Below, piece by piece: positions 1 to 6,021 of a stretch of 6,956 nucleotides of DNA. The notes under the pieces are model-generated. The model made no database searches, had not been told where the DNA came from, and saw only the letters and a list, made by a program, of their open reading frames with translations. This stretch comes from Terriglobales bacterium (GTDB lineage Bacteria; Acidobacteriota; Terriglobia; Terriglobales; Acidobacteriaceae). The position numbers and the translations under genes are program-made. Each line of letters starts with the position of its first letter. The first letter of the stretch is position 1. The stretch is from NCBI GenBank assembly GCA_019241735.1, contig JAFAWN010000480.1, forward strand, positions 1 through 6,956. Direction: 5' to 3'.

Positions 1-345
1 GCGCGCAATATTGGCGGCAGCGTCGGGATATCTATCGTCACCACTATGCTCGATCGTAAAGCTCAGGTTCATCAGGTGAATCTTTCGGCCCACCTGTCGG
101 CATCGAACCCTGCGTTTCAGCGCCTGCTCCAGACCACCACCAGCATGCTGCAATCCAAGGGATACGCGGCCGCGGACGCCACCCATCGCGCCTATGCTTT
201 GATTCAGGGCAATGTATTTCGCCAGGCCAATATGCTGGCATACATAGACAATTTTTCGATGTTAGGATTCGCCATGCTGGCTATGGTCCCGCTGGTTTTT
301 ATAATGAAACGCCCTCGCACCGGCAGTGACGCTCCGGTCCATTAG
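1..345 (+). CDS. C-terminal part of a DHA2-family (EmrB/QacA-type) MFS multidrug efflux transporter, 5' end outside window
   Basis: The frame is open from base 1 to the TAG at 343-345, giving the last 114 residues; the real start lies upstream. The segment begins with RNIGGSVGISIVTT, which resembles the late transmembrane region of 14-TM drug:H+ antiporters of the EmrB/QacA group. A soluble loop rich in Q, S and A follows (about residues 20-80), then a final hydrophobic helix at about 84-102 ending in the basic stop-transfer sequence KRPR. In the family these are inner-membrane pumps that export hydrophobic drugs, often with an EmrA/HlyD partner encoded next door; any such partner would be upstream and is not visible. 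The next gene starts 8 bases after the stop, which suggests co-transcription. The substrate cannot be inferred. Confidence 0.85.
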   Translation, partial: ARNIGGSVGISIVTTMLDRKAQVHQVNLSAHLSASNPAFQRLLQTTTSMLQSKGYAAADATHRAYALIQGNVFRQANMLAYIDNFSMLGFAMLAMVPLVFIMKRPRTGSDAPVH

Positions 346-353
346 AGAAAGCA

Positions 354-980
354 ATGTTTCGGATCATAACCATCGAACGCGAGTTTGGTTGCGGCGGCGG
401 GGAGATCGCCCGGCAACTTGCGCACCGCCTTGGTTGGAAGCTTTGGGACCATGCCCTCACCGAGGCCATTGCCGGTGTGGCGCAGGTGGATTGCTCGGCG
501 GTGGAGCGGTGTGAAGAACGGGTGGATGGAACTTTTCATCGCCTTGCACGGGTATTCTGGCGCGGAAGCTACGAGCGAAGCATGCCCCTTGCCGGCTCAG
601 AGCCTTTTGACGCGGACCGCTGGGTGGCCATCGGGCAGAAAGTGATGCACAGCGCCGCTGAAGAAGGGAATTGTGTCATCGTGGGGCGCGGCGCTCCTTA
701 TTTCCTCAAAGACCGTACTGATGCATTTCATGTTTTTCTGTATGCGCCTCGCCCCGAGAAACTGCGCCGTCTGGCCGCAAGCGGCACCTCAGCTAAAGAA
801 GCCGAAGAGCAGGTGGACACAATTGACCGCGATCGCATCACATTCGTGAGCCATTATTTTGGCGCCGACTGGCCTACCCGTTCGCTGTATCACATGATGA
901 TCAACACCACCATGGGTGACGAAAACGTCATCGCCACCATCCTCTCCACAATACGTGCGTTGGAAACGAAGAGCGCGTAA
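354..980 (+). CDS. Cytidylate kinase-like family protein (P-loop nucleotide kinase fold)
   Basis: This 208-residue protein has the hallmarks of the cytidylate kinase-like family (Pfam Cytidylate_kin2 type). It starts with ITIEREFGCGGGEIARQLA (residues 5-23), a Gly-rich P-loop variant in place of a classical GxxxxGK[ST], followed by LGWKLWD. A core strand, VIVGRGAPYFL (108-118), and a C-terminal segment DRDRITFVSHYFGADWP (158-174) with LYHMMINT are also typical. Family members are thought to be cytoplasmic nucleotide or small-molecule kinases, but the substrate is generally unproven and I do not assign one. The ATG at 354 was chosen because the conserved motif begins four codons later; it has only a weak purine-rich AGAGAAAG upstream. 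The 8-base gap from the transporter stop suggests translational coupling. A short hairpin lies after the gene at 1004-1025. Confidence 0.85.
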   Translation: MFRIITIEREFGCGGGEIARQLAHRLGWKLWDHALTEAIAGVAQVDCSAVERCEERVDGTFHRLARVFWRGSYERSMPLAGSEPFDADRWVAIGQKVMHSAAEEGNCVIVGRGAPYFLKDRTDAFHVFLYAPRPEKLRRLAASGTSAKEAEEQVDTIDRDRITFVSHYFGADWPTRSLYHMMINTTMGDENVIATILSTIRALETKSA

Positions 981-1003
981 ACTTCACTCGTTAGTAACGC
1001 CAG

Positions 1004-1025
1004 ATTGCACCTTTTTGGTGGCAAT
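1004..1025 (+). terminator. Weak hairpin after the cytidylate kinase-like gene, possible terminator
   Basis: ATTGCACC (1004-1011) can pair with GGTGGCAAT (1017-1025) through an 8-bp stem with one bulged G and a TTTTT loop. Only a short TTTAA follows, so this is a poor intrinsic terminator. It may just slow transcription before the Nudix gene 65 bases further on. Confidence 0.3.
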
Positions 1026-1090
1026 TTAACACCGCTGAAACATCTACTGTTTATGATTGGACAAGGAAAAGCCCTGGGAAGGCACGCCGA

Positions 1091-1606
1091 ATGAGAGCGT
1101 CTGTTTTATCGACATCCCATCTTCCTCTACGGGTGGCGGCGGTGTGCTACCGCCGGCGATCTTCCGGCATTGATTTCTTACTGGTTAACACCAACGCCGG
1201 CGAGAAGTGGACCTTCCCAAAGGGCGCCACAATTCCTGGCTGCTCCCACAGCCAGTCCGCCGAGCGCGAGGCGTGGGAGGAAGCGGGCGTCCGCGGTGCT
1301 ATTGAGCCGCGGCATTTTCATCTTTATCTCTATTCCAAGGGAGTTTTCTGGAGGCCTCCGGGGGTGCGCGAGTTTGCGGTGAAAGCTTTCTTGATGCAGG
1401 TCGAGGAATCCGGCCTTCCGCACGAGCCCATGCGTAATCCAACCTGGTTCAGAGCCGAGGATGCCAAGAAAGCAGTCGCTAAAGGCCGCGAGACCAAGTA
1501 CGCCCGAGAAATGCAAGGCGTCATTGACCGGGCTCTGGAAATACTCATGTCAGTCCCTTTACAAACTCCCGACCGAAGCAGCGGCCGTGAACTGCGCTCG
1601 CGTTAA
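1091..1606 (+). CDS. Nudix hydrolase, DIPP-like, with a variant Nudix box
   Basis: The protein is 171 residues, a normal size for a single Nudix domain. Strands LRVAAVCYRR (13-22) and IDFLLVNT lead into WTFPKG and then the Nudix box at residues 45-67. The core REAWEEAGV (59-67) fits REUxEExGU exactly, so the Mg-binding and catalytic glutamates (E60, E63, E64) are kept. The Glu expected in GX5E is instead Cys51 (TGC at 1241-1243). The WTFPKG lead-in and the later WFRAEDA resemble diadenosine/diphosphoinositol polyphosphate hydrolases, so hydrolysis of a nucleoside- or inositol-type diphosphate in the cytoplasm is likely; the exact substrate is unknown. The start at 1091 has a good GGAAGG (1077-1082) 8 bases upstream. 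The last 15 or so residues are rich in S, R and T and look like a disordered tail. The ABC-F gene begins 53 bases later on the same strand. Confidence 0.88.
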   Translation: MRASVLSTSHLPLRVAAVCYRRRSSGIDFLLVNTNAGEKWTFPKGATIPGCSHSQSAEREAWEEAGVRGAIEPRHFHLYLYSKGVFWRPPGVREFAVKAFLMQVEESGLPHEPMRNPTWFRAEDAKKAVAKGRETKYAREMQGVIDRALEILMSVPLQTPDRSSGRELRSR

Positions 1607-1659
1607 TATTCCCACCATTCTGAAAATTGACGCTCTCATGAGACGATTAATGCAGTCTC

Positions 1660-3591
1660 ATGATCCAGCTATCCTCCGCGGGAAAAAGATTCGGCCACAA
1701 GTTGCTGTTCGACGGCGTCGATTGGATGATCACGCCGCGCGACCGGATTGGCCTGGTCGGCGCCAACGGCACCGGCAAATCCACGCTGATGAAGGTGCTG
1801 GCCGGCCTGGAAACCCTCGATTATGGATCTATCAGCAGCGCCAAGGGTATAAGCGCCGGATACTTGCCTCAAGATGGTCTCTCCCTTTCCGGGCGCACAG
1901 TTTTTGAAGAGGGTCTCTCCGTATTTGAGGATTTGCGGGTGCTCGAACAGGAAATGGAGCAACTCACTCGCAGAATGTCAGAGGTGGATTCTTCGTCCGC
2001 CGAATATACCCAGATTGCTGATCGTTACCACAGGATCGAACACGAGTTCCTCACTCGCGACGGATATGCCATCGAAGCCCAGGTCGGCGCGGTGCTGGCT
2101 GGACTTGGCTTTTTGAAAGACGATTGGCACCGGCCAATCGAAGAGTTCTCCGGCGGCTGGCAGATGCGGCTCGCGCTGGCGAAATTGCTGTTGCAGCAGC
2201 CAAATCTGCTGCTGCTCGACGAACCCACCAATCATCTGGACCTCGAAGCGCGCAATTGGCTGGAAGAATATCTCACCCATTATCCCAATGCGTTCGTGCT
2301 CATTTCCCACGATCGTTATTTTCTGGATGTAACGGTGAACAAAATCGTCGAGATATGGAACAAGAAAATTCATTTTTACAGCGGCAATTACGACAAGTAT
2401 CTGGCGCAGAAAACCGAGCGGCGGGAGCAGATCGAGGCCGCTTACCGCAACCAGCACGAAAGGATCGAGCAGCTGGAAGCATTCATCAGCCGCTTCCGCT
2501 ACCAGGCGACCAAGGCGAAGCAGGTTCAAAGCCGCATAAAAGAGCTGGAGAGAATGGAGCGGATCGAGCTGCCGGAAGAGGAAAAGACCATACATTTCTC
2601 ATTCCCGCAGCCGAAACCCAGCGGACGAAACGTGGTGGAATTTTCCGGAGTCGCAAAAAGTTACGGGGTTAAAGAAGTCTTCCGCGATGTCAGTTTCACC
2701 ATCACGCGGGGTGACCGCATTGCCCTTGTTGGAGTCAATGGCGCAGGTAAGTCCACGCTGATTAAGCTGCTCGCCGGCAAAGAACCGTTAAGCTCCGGCC
2801 AATTCCACCTCGGCCACAACGTTCAGGCAGACTACTTCGCCCAAGACCAATATAAAGAGCTTGATGTGGATGCACGCGTTCTCGACGACCTGGGCGAGCT
2901 TTCCCCGCGCTCCACTCAGACTGAGTTGCGCAGCCTTCTTGGCTGTTTTCTGTTTTCCGCGGACGATGTTTTCAAACGCATTGGTGTGCTTTCCGGGGGA
3001 GAGCGCAATCGCTATGCGCTCCTGCGGATGCTCTTGCATCCGGCAAATTTTCTGCTGCTGGACGAGCCCACTAACCACCTCGATCTGAGGGCCAAAGATG
3101 TCCTGCTGAAAGCCTTGTCTGATTACAACGGCACTGTGGTCTTTGTGTCCCATGACCGCTACTTCATCGATAAGCTTGCGACGCGCGTGTTTGAGGTAGG
3201 CAACGGGCGGGTAGAAATCTATCCGGGTAACTATGAAGATTATCTCTGGCGTAAACAGGGAGGGTCAGCGCAGCTGGAGCAATCGCTGCAATCGACCGCC
3301 CATCAGCGCAATGCCAGTGTCCCCGCCGCACCTTCCGCTTCCAACGGAAAGGAAAAACGCCTTAATCCTCTTAAACGCAAAAAGCTTGAAGAACGAGTAA
3401 AACAGATTGAAACCGAAATCGCCCAGCTCGAAACCGCGATCGCAGCCTGTGAGGATTCGCTGCAAACTTTCACCAGCGCCGAACAAACCGAAGACCTGAC
3501 CCGCAAATTGCAGCAACACCGCCTGGAACTGAAAGGCCGCTTGGCGGAATGGGAGCAACTGGGGGAGACTCTGCAAACTCAACCATCTTGA
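1660..3591 (+). CDS. ABC-F family ATPase (YheS/YdiF/Uup-like), two ABC domains on one chain
   Basis: The 643-residue protein has two ABC ATPase domains and no membrane segment, the ABC-F architecture. Domain 1 has Walker A GANGTGKST (34-42), signature SGGWQ (164-168), Walker B ending LLLDEPTNHLD with catalytic E188, and switch H217. Domain 2 has GVNGAGKST (358-366), SGGER (445-449), E469 and H498. The linker after domain 1 (about 248-318), with its helical, basic RFRYQATKAKQVQSRIK stretch, is the P-site-tRNA-interacting linker typical of YheS/YdiF/ABCF3-like members. A charged coiled coil follows at about 563-640. By family knowledge these cytosolic proteins bind the ribosomal E site and rescue or tune stalled translation; drug resistance is possible but not indicated. 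The start is fixed by an in-frame TAA at 1648-1650, with this ATG the only candidate before the conserved motif. No clear Shine-Dalgarno precedes it. Confidence 0.95.
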   Translation: MIQLSSAGKRFGHKLLFDGVDWMITPRDRIGLVGANGTGKSTLMKVLAGLETLDYGSISSAKGISAGYLPQDGLSLSGRTVFEEGLSVFEDLRVLEQEMEQLTRRMSEVDSSSAEYTQIADRYHRIEHEFLTRDGYAIEAQVGAVLAGLGFLKDDWHRPIEEFSGGWQMRLALAKLLLQQPNLLLLDEPTNHLDLEARNWLEEYLTHYPNAFVLISHDRYFLDVTVNKIVEIWNKKIHFYSGNYDKYLAQKTERREQIEAAYRNQHERIEQLEAFISRFRYQATKAKQVQSRIKELERMERIELPEEEKTIHFSFPQPKPSGRNVVEFSGVAKSYGVKEVFRDVSFTITRGDRIALVGVNGAGKSTLIKLLAGKEPLSSGQFHLGHNVQADYFAQDQYKELDVDARVLDDLGELSPRSTQTELRSLLGCFLFSADDVFKRIGVLSGGERNRYALLRMLLHPANFLLLDEPTNHLDLRAKDVLLKALSDYNGTVVFVSHDRYFIDKLATRVFEVGNGRVEIYPGNYEDYLWRKQGGSAQLEQSLQSTAHQRNASVPAAPSASNGKEKRLNPLKRKKLEERVKQIETEIAQLETAIAACEDSLQTFTSAEQTEDLTRKLQQHRLELKGRLAEWEQLGETLQTQPS

Positions 3592-3721
3592 TTTTGGCAA
3601 CCGTACACTGTGCTTCCGTAATCTGCTTACCCGCTAAAGTCCGTGCGATAGTCAAACTGGCCAATGGCCCAGACCTCGCCGCAAGCGCCCGCGCGCACGG
3701 AGATCAAGGAAGCCTCAAACG

Positions 3722-4249
3722 ATGTTACAGTCAAAGGAAAACTTCACTAACGCAAACTTTTTTGCACCTGCAAACAATCCCAACCCGGTTAAGACGACCA
3801 GCACTCCAATGGAACAGGCAACCATTGGCCGCTCCCTGGTGATTAAGGGCGAAGTTAGTGGCGCCGAGTCACTGTATATCGATGGCAAGGTCGAAGGCTC
3901 GATTAACGTGCCCGACCATCGCGTTACTATTGGCCGCAACGGCAACGTGGCCGCCAATATTAACGCCAAAGAAGTTGTAATTATGGGAAAAGTAAAAGGC
4001 AATGTTCACTGCAGTGACCGCGTAGATATCCGTGGCGAAGGCTTCTTAGCCGGCGATATCGTCACCCAGCGGATTAGCGTGGAAGATGGAGCGCTCCTCA
4101 AAGGCAGTGTTCAGGTGCGCGCCGCGGAGCAGAAGACGGCCGACAACAAATCCGAGAAAAACCAGAATAACCAGAGCAAGCCTGCGGACGATTCGGCAAA
4201 GCACGTCGTGACGGAGTCGCCAAAAGCTGCTGCCACCGTCGCAGGATAG
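3722..4249 (+). CDS. Bactofilin (polymer-forming cytoskeletal protein)
   Basis: The 175-residue protein has a central domain (about 33-133) of short repeating beta strands: IGRSLVIKGEVSGAESLYIDGKV, then turns of the pattern G-x-V-x-G-x-I, including VVIMGKVKGNV and VDIRGEGFLAGDI. This is the right-handed beta-helix of bactofilins. It is flanked by a polar, Pro/Asn-rich N-terminal tail (1-30) and a charged, low-complexity C-terminal tail (134-175), as is usual. In characterised bacteria, bactofilins self-assemble without nucleotide into filaments near the inner membrane and act in cell shape, stalk or polarity functions; the specific role here is unknown. The start at 3722 has AAGGA (3706-3710) 11 bases upstream; Met30 is a possible alternative. 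The partner peptidase gene often found beside bactofilins is absent here. The gene ends 51 bases from the convergent msrB, with no clear terminator between. Confidence 0.93.
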   Translation: MLQSKENFTNANFFAPANNPNPVKTTSTPMEQATIGRSLVIKGEVSGAESLYIDGKVEGSINVPDHRVTIGRNGNVAANINAKEVVIMGKVKGNVHCSDRVDIRGEGFLAGDIVTQRISVEDGALLKGSVQVRAAEQKTADNKSEKNQNNQSKPADDSAKHVVTESPKAAATVAG

Positions 4250-4300
4250 CTGTTCCAGACTGATTGAATACTGGCAGTGGAAAAAGAGCGTTCCGGGCTG

Positions 4301-4753
4301 TCATTTCTTACCGCTGGAATCCGCTGTCTTTTCGGCTTCACCACTCCGATTAAGATTCAACGACGCTGAGTTCATGCAGTAGCGCTTCCCCGTTGGCGCG
4401 GGGCCGTCGTCAAATACATGTCCGAGATGCGCGTTGCAGCTGCTGCAGCGGACCTCGGTTCGAATCATTCCGTGAGTCCTGTCGCTGTCCTCAATAACCG
4501 ATTCCCTCTCAACTGGATGAGTAAAGCTTGGCCAGCCAGTGCCGGAATCAAATTTCGACTCGGAATTAAATAGCGGCTGACCGCAGCACACGCAGGCATA
4601 GGTTCCCGCGTCCTTCGTCTTCCAGTATTTTCCCGTAAACGCCGGCTCGGTCCCCGCTTTGCGCGCGACCTGAAATTGCTCAGGAGAAAGCTGCTGTTTC
4701 CATTCCTCGTCAGTTTTCGAAACCTTTTGCCTCTTTGCGCTCTCTTGCGTCAT
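4301..4753 (-). CDS. msrB: Peptide-methionine (R)-S-oxide reductase MsrB
   Basis: MsrB reduces the R form of methionine sulfoxide in proteins and repairs oxidative damage in the cytoplasm. The 150-residue protein has all family landmarks: GTEPAFTGKYW (34-44), the zinc Cys pairs C54/C57 and C103/C106, SGTGWPSF (70-77), HLGHVFDDGP (109-118) and the catalytic RYCMNSASL with C126. Thr72 stands where E. coli MsrB has a Cys (SGCGWPSF), so this enzyme likely lacks that resolving cysteine. The start at 4753 was chosen because GAGGAG (4758-4763) lies just upstream. A longer reading from 4822 would add 23 Arg-rich residues unlike the family and was rejected. The gene is divergent from lexA, with 136 bases between the two starts, and convergent with the bactofilin. 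A hydrophilic tail after residue 135 is probably disordered. Confidence 0.96.
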   Translation of the reverse strand: MTQESAKRQKVSKTDEEWKQQLSPEQFQVARKAGTEPAFTGKYWKTKDAGTYACVCCGQPLFNSESKFDSGTGWPSFTHPVERESVIEDSDRTHGMIRTEVRCSSCNAHLGHVFDDGPAPTGKRYCMNSASLNLNRSGEAEKTADSSGKK

Positions 4754-4757
4754 GTTG

Positions 4758-4763
4758 CTCCTC
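4758..4763 (-). promoter_or_regulatory. Ribosome binding site that fixes the msrB start
   Basis: On the - strand GAGGAG precedes ATG (4753-4751) by 4 bases. It supports this start over the upstream in-frame ATG at 4822. Confidence 0.75.
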
Positions 4764-4855
4764 TTTTTGTTAATTATTGCAGATCGCCGTCTTAGCTGGC
4801 GACGCCCGGTGACTCGACGCATGTTAATTGCGAAGGAATTTTCGGCGCTTATGGG

Positions 4856-4883
4856 TTGACTTCGCCTTTTATTCGCTTAGAAT
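4856..4883 (+). promoter_or_regulatory. sigma70-type promoter of lexA, predicted to give a leaderless transcript
   Basis: A -35 box TTGACT (4856-4861) and a -10 box TAGAAT (4878-4883) are separated by 16 bases, close to the consensus. A start 6-8 bases after the -10 box falls at about 4889-4891, that is at the lexA ATG (4890). No Shine-Dalgarno is present before lexA, which fits a leaderless mRNA. Confidence 0.7.
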
Positions 4884-4897
4884 ATTGCCATGGCAAT
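4884..4897. promoter_or_regulatory. Perfect 14-bp palindrome over the lexA start, candidate operator
   Basis: ATTGCCATGGCAAT is identical on both strands. It begins directly after the -10 box and covers the predicted transcription start and the first codons of lexA. A repressor bound here would block RNA polymerase. LexA normally represses its own gene, so LexA itself is the obvious candidate, but the motif does not match the GAAC-N4-GTTC or CTG-N10-CAG boxes of well-studied bacteria. Part of it is coding (Met-Ala-Ile), so chance cannot be excluded. Confidence 0.4.
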
Positions 4898-5510
4898 CAC
4901 CCGCAGACAGCGCGAAGTTTACGACTACATTTCCGGCTTTGTGCAGAAACAAGGTTATTGCCCTTCTTTTGAAGAAATTGGCGAAGGGCTCGGCCTCAGT
5001 TCCCTGGCCACCGTGCACAAGCATGTTTCTAATCTCGAGAAGAAGGGCTTGCTGACGCGCGATTACAATCGATCGCGATCCATAGACCTTGTGCCTCCCA
5101 AGGGAAAATTAAAACAAGCCATGGCGGTAAACACAACCATGGTTCTGCCCCTGCTTGGTCGAATCGCCGCCGGCCAGCCGATTGAAGCGTTAAGCAATCC
5201 GGAGACGATTTCCCTCGCAGATTTCGTACGGTCCAAGGAGGTATTTGTGCTCGAAGTGCGCGGCGAATCGATGCAGGACGAGCACATTATGGACGGCGAC
5301 TATGTTCTGGTCGAAAAGTCGAAGACTGCGCACAACGGAGACATTGTGGTCGCGCTGGTCGAGCGCAGCGAAGCCACCCTAAAGCGTTTTTACCGCGAGG
5401 GAGACAACGTTCGGCTACAGCCGTCGAACGCCACGATGAAACCAATTATTGTTCCGGCCGCCCTGGTGGATATTCAGGGCAAAGTGATTGGCGTGTTGCG
5501 GAAATACTGA
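4890..5510 (+). CDS. lexA: LexA, SOS-response transcriptional repressor and self-cleaving protease
   Basis: LexA represses DNA-damage genes and self-cleaves when RecA is activated. The 206 residues fit the usual length. The N-terminal winged helix-turn-helix (about 1-66) begins MAITRRQREVYDYI and contains GLSSLATVHKHVSNLEKKGLL, close to the family form. The C-terminal S24 peptidase domain has the cleavage site A94-G95 in GRIAAGQPIEA, the nucleophile S127 in RGESMQDEHIMDGDYV, and the general base K165 in EATLKRF, so autocleavage should be intact. The start is certain: an in-frame TAG overlaps the -10 box at 4878-4880 and the family N-terminus matches from this Met. No ribosome binding site is visible (see promoter). 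The stop is 25 bases from the convergent thioredoxin stop, and no terminator hairpin is visible between them. Confidence 0.97.
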   Translation: MAITRRQREVYDYISGFVQKQGYCPSFEEIGEGLGLSSLATVHKHVSNLEKKGLLTRDYNRSRSIDLVPPKGKLKQAMAVNTTMVLPLLGRIAAGQPIEALSNPETISLADFVRSKEVFVLEVRGESMQDEHIMDGDYVLVEKSKTAHNGDIVVALVERSEATLKRFYREGDNVRLQPSNATMKPIIVPAALVDIQGKVIGVLRKY

Positions 5511-5535
5511 TTGCCCACTCAACCACACTGACCCC

Positions 5536-5868
5536 TTAGCCCAGATGCTTATCGAGTGCCTTCTGGATGGTTTCTTTCGGCACATAGCCCACAATTTGCT
5601 CTTTTACTTCGCCGCCTTTAAACACCAGCAGCGTTGGAATTCCGCGCACCCCGTAGCGCATGGGAGTGGCCGAATTGCGGTCGACATCCATCTTGCCGAT
5701 CTTGACTTTGCCCTGATATTCCTTGGCTAGCTCTTCGACGATGGGAGCAATGGCCCGGCACGGTCCACACCAGGTTGCCCAGAAATCTATCAATACCGGG
5801 GTCTCAGACTTCAAAACATCCTGATCGAAATTCCCGTCATTGGCTTCAAAAATTCCGTTGCCAGCCAT
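5536..5868 (-). CDS. trxA: Thioredoxin
   Basis: This 110-residue protein matches the size of a classical cytoplasmic thioredoxin. It has the active site WCGPC (33-37) preceded by VLIDFWAT with the buried Asp28, the cis-Pro loop GIPT with P78, and LLVFKGGEV and VGYVPKE near the C-terminus. There is no signal peptide. It would act as a general disulfide reductant with NADPH thioredoxin reductase (not in the window), donating electrons to enzymes such as MsrB. The start at 5868 has GGAGG (5873-5877) upstream on the - strand. Extending to the ATG at 5997 would add 43 unrelated residues and would begin inside the terminator hairpin, so it was rejected. The strong terminator at 5986-6021 separates it from the YCF48-like gene, so it should have its own promoter within 5869-5985; I see no convincing -35/-10 pair there. 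Confidence 0.96.
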   Translation of the reverse strand: MAGNGIFEANDGNFDQDVLKSETPVLIDFWATWCGPCRAIAPIVEELAKEYQGKVKIGKMDVDRNSATPMRYGVRGIPTLLVFKGGEVKEQIVGYVPKETIQKALDKHLG

Positions 5869-5872
5869 GCTG

Positions 5873-5877
5873 CCTCC
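5873..5877 (-). promoter_or_regulatory. Ribosome binding site that fixes the thioredoxin start
   Basis: GGAGG on the - strand lies 4 bases before ATG (5868-5866), deciding the 110-residue reading over the longer open frame. Confidence 0.75.
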
Positions 5878-5985
5878 AGGTTGTGAATTATTTCCGCCGG
5901 TTAGATTCTGAAAAGATATCGTAGCAGTTTTATTAGATGCGCGGGAGCGCTGCAGGTCGCAGCCATTTGCAACGGGATTTGACGC

Positions 5986-6021
5986 AAAAAAAAGCACCCT
6001 AAACCTTTCAGTTTAGGGCGC
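5986..6021 (-). terminator. Strong Rho-independent terminator, - strand
   Basis: Read on the - strand, GCGCCCTAAAC (6021-6011) pairs with GTTTAGGGTGC (6004-5994) in an 11-bp stem with one G-U pair. The loop is TGAAAG and eight T residues follow (5993-5986). It ends transcripts coming from the YCF48-like gene or from the non-coding interval before it, and insulates the thioredoxin gene. On the + strand no T tract follows, so it works in one direction only. Confidence 0.92.

Noticed and set aside
856..861. Possible frameshift or decay in the genes of the left block
   Set aside because: All frames there are complete, with conserved motifs in order to the C-terminus, so none is a pseudogene.
1627..1653. 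TTGACG plus TAATGC as a promoter giving a leaderless ABC-F mRNA
   Set aside because: The spacer is only 15 bases and the -10 match is very poor; the -35-like hexamer alone is not enough.
1638..1907. Alternative reading frame opening at an ATG 22 bases before the ABC-F start
   Set aside because: It runs mostly within the ABC-F gene in another frame and its translation is Arg-rich and unlike any family. It is a shadow of the real gene.
3594..3624. TTGGCA and TAATCT as a bactofilin promoter
   Set aside because: The 19-base spacing and weak -10 box make it unconvincing, and the transcript could continue from the ABC-F gene.
4457..4466. GGTTCGAATC, identical to a tRNA T-loop core, hinting at a tRNA or attachment site
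   Set aside because: It lies inside the msrB coding region (antisense strand). No acceptor, D or anticodon stems surround it, and msrB is intact across it.
4831..4844. CGAA-N6-TTCG inverted repeat between msrB and lexA as a possible LexA box
   Set aside because: Only four bases pair on each side, the centre does not match, and it resembles no SOS box I know. The perfect palindrome at 4884 is the better candidate.
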